DNA from: Tabrizicola sp.
Lineage (GTDB): Bacteria > Pseudomonadota > Alphaproteobacteria > Rhodobacterales > Rhodobacteraceae
Assembly (NCBI RefSeq): GCF_022842145.1
Contig: NZ_JALHQD010000002.1
Location: 496,001 to 560,000, forward strand
DNA length: 64,000 nucleotides
Direction: 5' to 3'
The notes below the pieces were generated by a model, which worked only from the letters and a program-made list of their open reading frames with translations, ran no database searches and was not told where the DNA came from. Position 1 is the first letter of the stretch; each line of letters opens with the position of its first letter. Below are positions 56,347 to 64,000 of the stretch, piece after piece. Position numbers and translations under genes: made by a program.

Positions 56347-57351
56347 ATGATCCGTCCCGCATTCTTTCTGCTCGCCACCAGCCTTCTCGCCCTGTCGGCA
56401 CCGCTCTGGGCCGAGCCCTTTACGCTGGTCCCGACCGCCGTGACGGAGTGGAAGGCGGTCTATGGCACGGTCGAGGCGAAGGACCGCATCCCGGCGCGGG
56501 CCCGGATCGGTGGGGTGTTGGTCGAGCTGTTGGTGGCCGAGGGCGACGCAGTCGCCGCGGGTCAGGAACTGGCCCGGATCGTCGATGACAAGCTGGAGTT
56601 CCAGTTGGCGGCGCTTGCGGCACAGACGGAGGCGGTGGCGGCGCAACTGGCCAATGCCGAGGCGGACCTGCAGCGCGGTGAAGACTTGCTGAAGAACGGG
56701 GTGACCACGGCACAGCGGGTGGACGGGCTGCGGACCCAGGTGGATGTGCTGAAGGGCCAGATCGCCGCGCTGGAGGCGCAGTCGGATGTGATTGCGCAGC
56801 AGACGAAGGAAGGTGTGGTGGTGGCCCCGGTCGCGGGCCGCGTGCTGGACGTTCCGGTCACCAAAGGCGCGGTGGTCATGCCGGGCGAGCCTGTGGCGGT
56901 GGTGGGCGGTGGCGGGACCTTCCTGCGGATCGCGGTGCCGGAGCGCCATGCGGCGGCGCTGGAGGCGGGCGATCGGATCGTGCTTTCCGAGGCGGACGTC
57001 GACCGCGAAGGGACGCTGGCCCGGGTCTATCCGTTGATCGAGGGCGGCCGGGTTGTTGCGGATGTCGAGATCGAGGGTCTGCCGGACACCTATGTCGGAG
57101 CGCGGATGCTGGTGCGTCTGCCCGTCGGTGAACGCGACGCCCTGCTGGTGTCGGCGGCCGCTGTCGTGACCCGGTCGGGACTGGATTTCGTCGGAGTGCA
57201 GGGTGCCGAAGGCCCGGCTCTGCGGTCCATCGTGACGGGTGAAGTTCATGTGGTCGACGGGGTCGAGATGGTCGAGGTGATCAGCGGACTCGCGGCCGGT
57301 GATGTGGTGGTTTCGGCCGCGGATGTAGCCACTGGGGTGGGTCATGAGTGA
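56347..57351 (+). CDS. RND efflux periplasmic adaptor (membrane fusion) protein
   Basis: 334 residues from ATG 56347 (CAGGAG nine bases upstream). The signal peptide is MIRPAFFLLATSLLALSAPLWA. The barrel-sandwich halves are RARIGGVLVELLVAEGDAVA and VVVAPVAGRVLDVPVTKGAV, flanking a short coiled-coil hairpin (residues about 85-145). Beta-barrel and membrane-proximal domains follow. It links the RND pump to an outer-membrane channel that is not encoded nearby. The RND gene starts eight bases before its end. Confidence 0.92.
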   Translation: MIRPAFFLLATSLLALSAPLWAEPFTLVPTAVTEWKAVYGTVEAKDRIPARARIGGVLVELLVAEGDAVAAGQELARIVDDKLEFQLAALAAQTEAVAAQLANAEADLQRGEDLLKNGVTTAQRVDGLRTQVDVLKGQIAALEAQSDVIAQQTKEGVVVAPVAGRVLDVPVTKGAVVMPGEPVAVVGGGGTFLRIAVPERHAAALEAGDRIVLSEADVDREGTLARVYPLIEGGRVVADVEIEGLPDTYVGARMLVRLPVGERDALLVSAAAVVTRSGLDFVGVQGAEGPALRSIVTGEVHVVDGVEMVEVISGLAAGDVVVSAADVATGVGHE

Positions 57352-60300
57352 ACGTGGCAAGCATCCGCTGGGGATCGCCGGAGGGCTGACGAAGGCCTTC
57401 ATCAGTTCGGCGCTGACGCCCTTGTTCATCCTGGCCGCACTGGCAGCAGGGATCGTGGCGCTGGTCAGCCTGCCGCGCGAGGAAGAGCCGCAGATCTCGG
57501 TCCCCTTGGTCGACATCCATGTGATGGCGCAGGGGTTGCGTGCCGAGGATGCGGTCAAGCTGGTGACCGAGCCGCTGGAAGTGATCGTCAAGGGAATCAA
57601 CGACGTCGAGCATGTCTATTCGTCCACCCGGGACGATGCGGCGATGGTGACGGCGCGGTTCGAGGTCGGCACGCGGTCCGAGGATGCGATCCTGCGGGTG
57701 CATGACAAGGTGCGGGCGAACATCGGGGCGATCCCGGTGGGCATCCCCGAGCCGCTGATCGTGGGCCGCGGGATCGACGATGTGGCGATCCTGACGCTGA
57801 CGCTGTCCGCCGAAGACCTGTCCGCCAATGACCTGACCCGGATCGCGCGGGTGTTGCAGACCGAGGTTGCGAAGACCGAGAATGTGGGCCTGACCTATCT
57901 GGTCGGCGACGCGCAGGACGCGATCCGGATCGAACCGGACCCGGACCGGCTGGCGCTGTATGGCGTGACCTTGCAGCAGTTGGCCGGGAAGGTTTCCCAG
58001 GCGAACCGGACGCTGAACACCGGCAAGCTGCGCGATCAGGGTCAGATGGTCGACCTGGTGGCAGGCGAGACGCTGACGGCTCCGGCCGAGGTGGCGCAAT
58101 TGCTGCTGACCACGCGGGACGGGCGGCCGGTCTATGTCTCGGACGTCGCCACGGTGCGGTACGTGGAGAACACCAAGGACGCCATCGTCTCGCATCTGGC
58201 GAAGGACGGGACGGGCGGCCCGGCCGTGACGCTGGCGATTGCGAAGCGGGCGGGGGCGAACGCGGTCGTGGTGGCCGAAGAGGTGCTGCACCGGGTCGAG
58301 GCGCTGGAGGACAAGCTGATCCCCGAGGGTGTGATGGTGACGATCACCCGCGACTATGGCGAAACGGCGAATGAGAAGGCTAACGAGCTGCTGTTCCATC
58401 TGGGGCTGGCGACGGTGTCGATCATCCTCTTGGTCTGGCTTGCCATCGGCTGGCGCGAGGCGGGGGTGGTGGCGATCGTCATTCCGGTGACGATCCTGCT
58501 GACGCTGTTTGCGGCCTGGGTCATGGGCTTCACGCTGAACCGCGTGTCGCTGTTCGCGCTGATCTTCTCCATCGGTATCCTGGTCGACGACGCCATCGTG
58601 GTGATCGAGAACATCGACCGGCACTGGGGCATGGACCGGCGGAAGTCGCGCATTGAGGCGGCCATCGAGGCGGTGGCCGAGGTCGGCAACCCGACCATCG
58701 TGGCGACGCTGACGGTGGTGGTGGCCCTTCTGCCGATGCTGTTCGTCAGCGGGCTGATGGGGCCCTACATGTCGCCGATCCCGGCCAATGCCAGCGCGGC
58801 GATGATCTTTTCCTTCTTCGTTGCGGTGATCATCACGCCCTGGCTGATGGTCAAGATCGCGGGTCGGGCGGACATGCACGACCATGCCGGCGATGATGTC
58901 CACGGCGGACATCATGGTGGGTGGCTGGAGAAGGCCTATGCAGCCACCGCCCGCCCGATCCTGAAAACCAAGGCCCGAAGCCTGGGCTTCCTCCTGGTCA
59001 CGGCGGTGCTGTCCTTTGGGTCGCTTGCGGCGCTGTATACGCGGGACGTGACGGTCAAGCTCTTGCCCTTCGACAACAAGTCGGAGCTGAGCGTGGTGAT
59101 CGACCTGCCCGAGGGCTCGTCCATTGAGGCGACGGACCGCGTGGCGCGGGATGTGGCGGATGTGGTGATGGGATTGGAGGAGGTGACCTCGGTCCAGACC
59201 TATGCCGGCACGCCTGCGCCGTTCAATTTCAACGGGTTGGTGCGGCATTACTACCTGCGGTCGGAACCGCAGCTGGGCGAGGTGGCGATCAACCTTGCGC
59301 CGAAGACCGACCGGGACCGGGCGAGCCATGACATCGCGCTGGACCTGCGGGAGCGGTTGGCCTCGCTTGCGGTGCCCGAGGGGACGAGCCTGAAAGTGGT
59401 GGAACCGCCGCCGGGGCCGCCGGTGATCGCGACCCTTTTGGCCGAGGTGTACGGGCCCGATGCCGAGACGCGGCGCGAGGCGGCGACGATGATCAGGGCT
59501 GCGTTCGAAGCGGTGCCGTTCATCGTGGACGTGGACGACAGTTTCGGGACCCAGGCGCGGCGGTTGCGGGCGACAATTTCCAGCGATGACCTCGATTTCT
59601 ACGCGGTGCAGGAGCAGGACGTGTTCGACACGCTGGCGCTGCTGAATGGCGGGCAGACCGTCGGCTATTCGCACCGGGGCGAAGGCCGCCTGCCGATCCC
59701 GCTGGTGGTGGGCCGCGACAAGTCGGACCGGGTGCTGGATGAACGGTTCCTGACGACTCCGATCCCCGCCAATGCCCTGCCGGGCGCGCGGGGCGTGGTG
59801 GAACTGGGCGACGTGATCCGGGTCGAGGAGGAGGCCGCGAGCTTCCCGATCTTCCGCCACAACGGCCGCGATGCCGAGATGGTGACCGCGGAATTGGCCG
59901 GCGACTTCGAAGCGCCGCTTTACGGGATGCTGGCGGTGGCCGACGAGATCGAGAAGATGGATTGGCCGGAAGGCATGAAACCCGAGATCTCGCTGCATGG
60001 ACAGCCCGAGGACGAGGGCAAGGTCACCCTCCTGTGGGACGGCGAGTGGGAAGTGACCTTCGTCACCTTCCGCGACATGGGGGCCGCGTTCGGGATAGCA
60101 CTTCTGGGCATCTACATCCTGGTCGTGGCGCAGTTCGGGTCGTTCAAGCTGCCCTTGGTGATCCTGACGCCGATCCCGCTGACGTTTCTGGGAATCATGG
60201 TCGGGCACTGGCTGTTTGCGGCCCCGTTTTCGGCCACGTCCATGATCGGCTTCATTGCGCTGGCCGGGATCATCGTGCGCAACTCGATCCTCCTGGTGGA

Positions 60301-60553
60301 CTTCATCCGCCACGGGAAGGGGGACACGGTGACGGTGGACCTTCTGATCGAGGCCGGGGCGATCCGGTTCAAGCCGATCCTTCTGACCGCCATCGCCGCC
60401 ATGATCGGCGCGGTGGTGATCCTGGCGGACCCGATCTTTCAGGGTCTCGCGATTTCCCTGCTCTTCGGTCTGCTGAGTTCGACGCTCCTGACCGTCCTTG
60501 TCATCCCGGCGATCTACCGCGTGTTCCGAACCGGGTCGGAAGCCATCGCCTGA
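57344..60553 (+). CDS. RND family efflux transporter permease (AcrB/MdtC-like)
   Basis: 1069 residues with the 12-helix, two-docking-loop plan of RND pumps. The proton-relay aspartates are in FSIGILVDDAIVVIENIDRH (helix 4), and the second half has the matching GFIALAGIIVRNSILLVDF (helix 10). Conserved opening: ALTPLFILAALAAGIVALV. A histidine-rich loop, DMHDHAGDDVHGGHHGG, at about residues 509-527 lies after helix 6 on the cytoplasmic side and is unusual. The substrate is unknown; the operon context with a sulfide-oxidising flavoprotein suggests export of sulfur compounds or of something toxic under sulfide stress. Confidence 0.93.
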   Translation: MSERGKHPLGIAGGLTKAFISSALTPLFILAALAAGIVALVSLPREEEPQISVPLVDIHVMAQGLRAEDAVKLVTEPLEVIVKGINDVEHVYSSTRDDAAMVTARFEVGTRSEDAILRVHDKVRANIGAIPVGIPEPLIVGRGIDDVAILTLTLSAEDLSANDLTRIARVLQTEVAKTENVGLTYLVGDAQDAIRIEPDPDRLALYGVTLQQLAGKVSQANRTLNTGKLRDQGQMVDLVAGETLTAPAEVAQLLLTTRDGRPVYVSDVATVRYVENTKDAIVSHLAKDGTGGPAVTLAIAKRAGANAVVVAEEVLHRVEALEDKLIPEGVMVTITRDYGETANEKANELLFHLGLATVSIILLVWLAIGWREAGVVAIVIPVTILLTLFAAWVMGFTLNRVSLFALIFSIGILVDDAIVVIENIDRHWGMDRRKSRIEAAIEAVAEVGNPTIVATLTVVVALLPMLFVSGLMGPYMSPIPANASAAMIFSFFVAVIITPWLMVKIAGRADMHDHAGDDVHGGHHGGWLEKAYAATARPILKTKARSLGFLLVTAVLSFGSLAALYTRDVTVKLLPFDNKSELSVVIDLPEGSSIEATDRVARDVADVVMGLEEVTSVQTYAGTPAPFNFNGLVRHYYLRSEPQLGEVAINLAPKTDRDRASHDIALDLRERLASLAVPEGTSLKVVEPPPGPPVIATLLAEVYGPDAETRREAATMIRAAFEAVPFIVDVDDSFGTQARRLRATISSDDLDFYAVQEQDVFDTLALLNGGQTVGYSHRGEGRLPIPLVVGRDKSDRVLDERFLTTPIPANALPGARGVVELGDVIRVEEEAASFPIFRHNGRDAEMVTAELAGDFEAPLYGMLAVADEIEKMDWPEGMKPEISLHGQPEDEGKVTLLWDGEWEVTFVTFRDMGAAFGIALLGIYILVVAQFGSFKLPLVILTPIPLTFLGIMVGHWLFAAPFSATSMIGFIALAGIIVRNSILLVDFIRHGKGDTVTVDLLIEAGAIRFKPILLTAIAAMIGAVVILADPIFQGLAISLLFGLLSSTLLTVLVIPAIYRVFRTGSEAIA

Positions 60554-60571
60554 TCAGAAGAGGAGACTGAA

Positions 60572-61855
60572 ATGGCACATGTCGTTGTTTTGGGGGCCGG
60601 ACTTGGCGGCGCCATCATGGCTTACGAGTTGAAGGACCAGTTGCGTCCCGAGGACAAGGTGACGGTGGTCACGAAGGACCCGAAGTATCACTTCGTGCCC
60701 TCGAACCCCTGGATCGCCGTCGGCTGGCGCGACCGGGAGGATATCACGGTGGATCTGGCACCGGTCATGCAGAAGAAGGGGATCGCCTTCATCCCAGTGG
60801 CCGCCGAACGGCTTATCCCCGAGGAGGACCGGGTTCTTCTGGTCGATGGCAACTCGGTCCCATACGATTATCTGGTGATCGCGACGGGGCCGGAGCTTGC
60901 GTTCGACGAGGTGCCGGGGTTGGGGCCGCAAGGATTCACCCAGTCGATCTGCCACATCGACCACGCCGAGGCCACGAAGGCGGTTTTCGAGAAACTGGTG
61001 GCCAACCCCGGCCCGGTGGTGATCGGGGCGGCGCAGGGCGCGAGCTGCTTCGGCCCGGCCTACGAGTTCCTGTTCATCCTTGAGACGGCCCTGCGCCGCG
61101 CCAAGGTGCGCGACCGGGTGCCGATGACATTCGTGACGCCCGAGCCTTACGTGGGTCACCTGGGGCTGGACGGGGTGGGGGATACCAAGGGGCTTCTGGA
61201 AAGCCAGATGCGCGAGAAGCACATCAAGTGGATGACCAACACCAGGGTGAAGCGGGTCGAGGAGGGCCATATGTTCGTCGAGGAAGTCGGCGACGATGGT
61301 GTGGCGAAACCCGAGAAGGACCTGCCGTTCGCCTTCTCGATGATGCTGCCTGCGTTCCGGGGGATCAAGCCGGTGGCGGGGATCGAGGGCCTGAGCAATC
61401 CGCGCGGGTTCACCATCGTCGACAAGCACCAGCGCAATCCGATGTATCCCAATGTCTTTGCCGTGGGTGTCTGCGTGGCGATCCCGCCGATGGGGCCGAC
61501 CCCCGTGCCATGCGGCGTGCCGAAGACCGGGTTCATGATTGAATCGATGGTCACCGCGACGGCGCACAACATCGGCAACATCGTGCGCGGGAAGGAACCC
61601 GACAGCATCGGCACCTGGAACGCGGTCTGCCTGGCGGACTTTGGCGACGGAGGCATCGCTTTTGTCGCCCAGCCGCAGATTCCGCCGCGCAACGTCAACT
61701 GGTCGTCTTCCGGCAAATGGGTGCACCTCGCGAAGGCGGGGTTCGAAAAGTACTTCATCCGCAAGCTGCGGAAGGGGACATCCGAGCCGTTCTACGAAAG
61801 CCTGGCACTGAAGGTGCTGGGGATCGACAAGCTGAAGCAAACCACGAAAGGATGA
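60572..61855 (+). CDS. Sulfide:quinone oxidoreductase-like flavoprotein
   Basis: 427 residues. The FAD-binding motif is HVVVLGAGLGGAIMAYEL at the N-terminus, with the second motif PYDYLVIATGPELAFDE and the PNVFAVGVCVAIPP FAD-ribityl segment. Cys127, Cys159 and Cys314 (SICHID, GASCFG, PVPCGVP) fall at positions where sulfide:quinone oxidoreductases carry catalytic cysteines, and the C-terminal amphipathic part suits membrane attachment. It probably oxidises sulfide to polysulfide and reduces quinone. GAAGAGGAG precedes the ATG 18 bases after the RND stop, so it belongs to the same operon. Confidence 0.85.
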   Translation: MAHVVVLGAGLGGAIMAYELKDQLRPEDKVTVVTKDPKYHFVPSNPWIAVGWRDREDITVDLAPVMQKKGIAFIPVAAERLIPEEDRVLLVDGNSVPYDYLVIATGPELAFDEVPGLGPQGFTQSICHIDHAEATKAVFEKLVANPGPVVIGAAQGASCFGPAYEFLFILETALRRAKVRDRVPMTFVTPEPYVGHLGLDGVGDTKGLLESQMREKHIKWMTNTRVKRVEEGHMFVEEVGDDGVAKPEKDLPFAFSMMLPAFRGIKPVAGIEGLSNPRGFTIVDKHQRNPMYPNVFAVGVCVAIPPMGPTPVPCGVPKTGFMIESMVTATAHNIGNIVRGKEPDSIGTWNAVCLADFGDGGIAFVAQPQIPPRNVNWSSSGKWVHLAKAGFEKYFIRKLRKGTSEPFYESLALKVLGIDKLKQTTKG

Positions 61856-61859
61856 TGAA

Positions 61860-62063
61860 ATGTCTATTGATGCCGCTGTTCTGCGTTTTGCCGGGGTGAT
61901 GGTCCTTCTCAGCGTGGTGCTGACGACCTATGTATCGCCTCTGTTCGTCTGGTTCACCGTCTTCATCGGGTTGAATCTGTTGCAATCGTCGTTCACCGGG
62001 TTCTGTCCGGCGGCGCGGGTGTTCCGGGCGATGGGGATCAGGAAGGGGTGCGCCTTCGAGTGA
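61860..62063 (+). CDS. DUF2892 / YgaP-like membrane protein
   Basis: 67 residues with two transmembrane helices. VLRFAGVMVLLSVVLTTYVS, FIGLNLLQSSFTGFCPAARV and FRAMGIRKGCAFE follow the DUF2892 pattern, the same as the membrane anchor of the rhodanese YgaP. The two conserved Cys (GFCPA and GCAF) may interact with persulfide sulfur. Such genes regularly accompany sulfide:quinone oxidoreductases and BigR/SqrR regulators. It starts four bases after the flavoprotein stop. Confidence 0.88.
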   Translation: MSIDAAVLRFAGVMVLLSVVLTTYVSPLFVWFTVFIGLNLLQSSFTGFCPAARVFRAMGIRKGCAFE

Positions 62064-62085
62064 GGCGGGCGTGGAGGAGCGGGTG

Positions 62086-62400
62086 ATGGCGGAGATTCTG
62101 GAAGGGTTCGGCGGTACCGCCGAGCAGGCCGCGAAGGCGGTGGCTTTGCTGAAATCGCTGTCGCACGAAGGGCGGTTGCAGATCCTTTGCTGCCTGGTCG
62201 AGGGCGAGATGAACGTCAGCCAGCTGGCGGAGGCGGTGGGCTCCAGTCCCGTGACGGTGTCGCAGCAGCTGATGCGGCTGCGCGCCGAAGGGATCGTGCA
62301 GACCCGGCGCGACGGCAAGAGCGTGATCTACCGTCTGGCGCGGGCCGAGGTCGCCACCGTGGTCTCGGCCCTGCGCAATGCGTTCTGCAAAAGGGCCTAG
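62086..62400 (+). CDS. SqrR/BigR-type persulfide-sensing ArsR regulator
   Basis: 104 residues from ATG 62086 (GGAGGAG six bases upstream; GTG 62071 is the alternative). The winged helix is LLKSLSHEGRLQILCCLVEG then SSPVTVSQQLMRLRAEGIVQ. Cys35 (or 36) and Cys101 (NAFCKRA) are 66 residues apart, exactly the spacing of the reactive pair Cys41/Cys107 in Rhodobacter capsulatus SqrR. Persulfide linkage between these releases the repressor. It closes the adaptor, RND, flavoprotein and DUF2892 operon and likely controls it. Its stop overlaps the convergent phosphomannomutase stop. Confidence 0.9.
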   Translation: MAEILEGFGGTAEQAAKAVALLKSLSHEGRLQILCCLVEGEMNVSQLAEAVGSSPVTVSQQLMRLRAEGIVQTRRDGKSVIYRLARAEVATVVSALRNAFCKRA

Positions 62401-63764
62401 GCGGCCGAGCGGATCAGCTGAGACAGTTCCTCCTGCCGCCGGGCGAGAAGGTCCTGGCACCCCGCGGTTTCGACGTTGAGGCGCAGGAGCGGCTCGGTGT
62501 TCGAACTGCGCAGGTTGAACCGCCAGTCGGTGAATTCGAAGCTGAGACCGTCGAGGTCGTTTACCGTCTCGGCCCGGGGGGCGTAGCGGCGAAGGATTGC
62601 GTCCAGGATCGCCGCGGGATCGCGGACGCGGAAGTTGATCTCGCCCGAGGAAGGGTGGCGCTGGCGCATCTCGGCGACCTCGGCGCTGAGGGTCTGTCCG
62701 GTGCGCGACAGGTGCGCCAGGATCAGGAGCCAGGGGATCATGCCGCTGTCGCAAAACATGAAATCGCGGAAGTAGTGGTGGGCTGAAATCTCGCCGCCGT
62801 AGGCCGCGTTGTGGCGGCGCATGCGGTCCTTCATGAAGACATGGCCGACCGGAGAGGCGATGGCGCGGCCGCCGTGAGCGGTGACGATGCGCCGGGTGTT
62901 CCAGACAACGCGGGGGTCGTGGACGATGGGACCGGGGTCGTCGCGGTCAAGGATCGACCGGGCGAGGAGGGCCACCACATATTCTCCGGGGACGAAGGCT
63001 CCGGTTTCGTCGAAGAGGAAACAGCGGTCGAAGTCGCCGTCCCAGGCGATGCCGAGGGCGGATCGGGTGGCGCGGACTGCGTCCCCGGTCGCGGCGTGGT
63101 TCTCGGGGAGAAGGGGGTTCGGAACGCCGTTCGGAAAGCTGCCGTCTGGGGCGTGGTGGACGCGGTGGATGTCCAAGGTTGCGCCACGGGTCTTGAGGGC
63201 GGTGGCGATGGCGTCGAAGGTCGGCCCGGCGGCGCCGTTTCCGGCGTTGGCGACGATGCGGAGGCGCGCGAGGGAGCCGGGGTCGATGAAGGAGAGGACC
63301 CTGTCGACGTAAGCGGCCCGGGTGTCGGTTGGCAGGATGCGGCCCGGTTGTATCTGGCGCGGAGGGGGCGGGGCATCGACCAGCGCCTGAATGGCGCGGA
63401 AGTCGGCATCGGGAAGGGGGCGGGCCTCGGGGCCGATCAGCTTGAAGCCGTTGTATTCGACCGGGTTGTGCGAGGCGGTGACCATGATCCCCGCGCCTGC
63501 GCCAAGGTGGTCGGTGGCGAAGTAGACCTCTTCGGTACCGCAGAGGCCGAGGTCGTGGACCTGCACGCCTTCGCTGGCAAGGCCCCGGGCAAGAGCGGCA
63601 GCAAGGGCCGGGGAACTTTCGCGGACGTCGCCGCCGACGACGACGGAGCCGGGAGCGAGTTGCAGGGCAACCGCGCGGCCGAGCCGGAAGGCGAAATCGG
63701 CGTCGATCTGTGAGCCGACCTTGCCGCGGATGTCATAGGCTTTGAATGGGGATGTCAGGGTCAT
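62397..63764 (-). CDS. manB: Phosphomannomutase / phosphoglucomutase (ManB/AlgC type)
   Basis: 455 residues. The active-site phosphoserine is in IMVTASHNPVEYNGFKL, the metal loop is GIAWDGDFDRCFLFD, the sugar-specificity loop is GGEISAHHYFRDF, and the phosphate-binding loop is RSSNTEPLLRLNVE. The enzyme converts mannose-6-phosphate to mannose-1-phosphate for GDP-mannose. The guanylyltransferase gene lies upstream on the same strand, so the two form a mannose-activation unit for polysaccharide or lipopolysaccharide. Confidence 0.94.
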   Translation of the reverse strand: MTLTSPFKAYDIRGKVGSQIDADFAFRLGRAVALQLAPGSVVVGGDVRESSPALAAALARGLASEGVQVHDLGLCGTEEVYFATDHLGAGAGIMVTASHNPVEYNGFKLIGPEARPLPDADFRAIQALVDAPPPPRQIQPGRILPTDTRAAYVDRVLSFIDPGSLARLRIVANAGNGAAGPTFDAIATALKTRGATLDIHRVHHAPDGSFPNGVPNPLLPENHAATGDAVRATRSALGIAWDGDFDRCFLFDETGAFVPGEYVVALLARSILDRDDPGPIVHDPRVVWNTRRIVTAHGGRAIASPVGHVFMKDRMRRHNAAYGGEISAHHYFRDFMFCDSGMIPWLLILAHLSRTGQTLSAEVAEMRQRHPSSGEINFRVRDPAAILDAILRRYAPRAETVNDLDGLSFEFTDWRFNLRSSNTEPLLRLNVETAGCQDLLARRQEELSQLIRSAA

Positions 63765-63792
63765 GATTTGGGTCCAATGGCACGGGTTACAG

Positions 63793-63815
63793 CCGGGCGG
63801 GACAACCCCGCCCGG
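63793..63815 (-). other. GC-rich intercistronic hairpin
   Basis: CCGGGCGGG, loop ACAAC, CCCGCCCGG between the guanylyltransferase stop and the phosphomannomutase start. No T-tract follows, so it may stabilise the upstream mRNA or attenuate rather than terminate. Confidence 0.6.
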
Positions 63816-63823
63816 TCACGGGG

Positions 63824-64000
63824 TCAGGCGCGGGCGTAGATGTCCTCGTACCGGGTTATGTCGTCTTCGCCGAGGTAGGCGCCGGTCTGTACTTCGATCA
63901 GGCGCAGCTGGACCTTGCCGGGGTTGGACAGACGGTGGATCTCGCCCAGGGGAATGTAGACCGACTGGTTCTCGGCCACCTGGGAGACGGTGTCGCCGAT
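63824..64000 (-). CDS. manC: Mannose-1-phosphate guanylyltransferase / mannose-6-phosphate isomerase, C-terminal end
   Basis: Only the last 58 residues are in the window; the 5' part lies beyond base 64000. The segment GDTVSQVAENQSVYIPLGEI, then HRLSNPGKVQLRLIEVQTGA and YLGEDDITRYEDIYARA, is the cupin end of ManC/AlgA-type bifunctional enzymes. These isomerise fructose-6-phosphate and form GDP-mannose. The neighbouring phosphomannomutase supports the call. Confidence 0.9.
   Translation of the reverse strand: MGDTVSQVAENQSVYIPLGEIHRLSNPGKVQLRLIEVQTGAYLGEDDITRYEDIYARA

Noticed and set aside
57281-60313. Minus-strand open frame of about 1000 codons opposite the RND permease
   Set aside because: Antisense shadow with extreme His/Arg/Asp content; no ribosome-binding site.
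1-64000. tRNA, rRNA, prophage or insertion-sequence genes
   Set aside because: None recognised: no cloverleaf with CCA other than the tmRNA, and no transposase or integrase motifs.

Overview
The window is high-GC chromosomal DNA from an alphaproteobacterium, almost certainly a member of the Rhodobacterales (Rhodobacteraceae). The evidence is a circularly permuted two-piece tmRNA with the Rhodobacter-type tag ANDNRAPVALAA, a TrgA/TrgB pair, the zeta-type F1-ATPase inhibitor (DUF1476), an alphaproteobacterial SspB, a Hint-domain RTX-like protein and a phr-cfa unit preceded by a good RpoE/ChrR-type (ECF11) promoter. No phage genes, insertion sequences, CRISPR array, rRNA or tRNA gene were seen. 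Most of the window is ordinary core chromosome with catabolic operons in its right half.

Left part (1-17.5 kb): the 3' end of recN, a DUF3563 micro-protein, a D-lactate/glycolate-type flavoprotein dehydrogenase, purQ, the dctB-dctD two-component pair (DctD lacks the sigma-54 GAFTGA loop), a frameshifted envelope-type gene, rne with a His/Asp-rich insertion, a TusA-like protein, ccdA, a coupled alpha/beta-hydrolase-like and P450 pair, purS, an ArsR/SRPBCC/SDR cassette with its own palindromic operator, purC and the DUF1476 gene. purQ, purS and purC are scattered rather than contiguous.

Middle (17.5-35.4 kb): parts of what looks like a split methionine synthase (homocysteine-binding methyltransferase, corrinoid protein, DUF1638 protein) with a 52-residue membrane protein between the last two and a radical SAM gene inserted. 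Then a minus-strand run: alcohol dehydrogenase, ribbon-helix-helix protein, a small unknown, DUF4169, fumC, a PmtA-like methyltransferase, sspB, a DUF1194 VWA protein, ssrA, a KefB-like antiporter, a 1110-residue repeat/Hint protein and an orphan polyamine-type binding protein. A class V aminotransferase-fold enzyme follows on the plus strand.

Right part (35.4-64 kb): photolyase, cyclopropane-fatty-acid-synthase-like enzyme, trgA and trgB form a photo-oxidative stress unit. A LacI-controlled sugar regulon follows: divergent epimerase and oxidoreductase genes on one side, and on the other a CUT1 ABC transporter, a GH2 beta-mannosidase, a second epimerase/oxidoreductase pair and a GH43 enzyme. 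A GntR regulator and an omega-aminotransferase come next, with TTTGATCAAA-type operators. An RND pump, a sulfide:quinone-oxidoreductase-like protein, a DUF2892 protein and a SqrR/BigR-type persulfide sensor form an apparent sulfide-responsive operon. The window ends with phosphomannomutase and the 3' end of mannose-1-phosphate guanylyltransferase (GDP-mannose supply).
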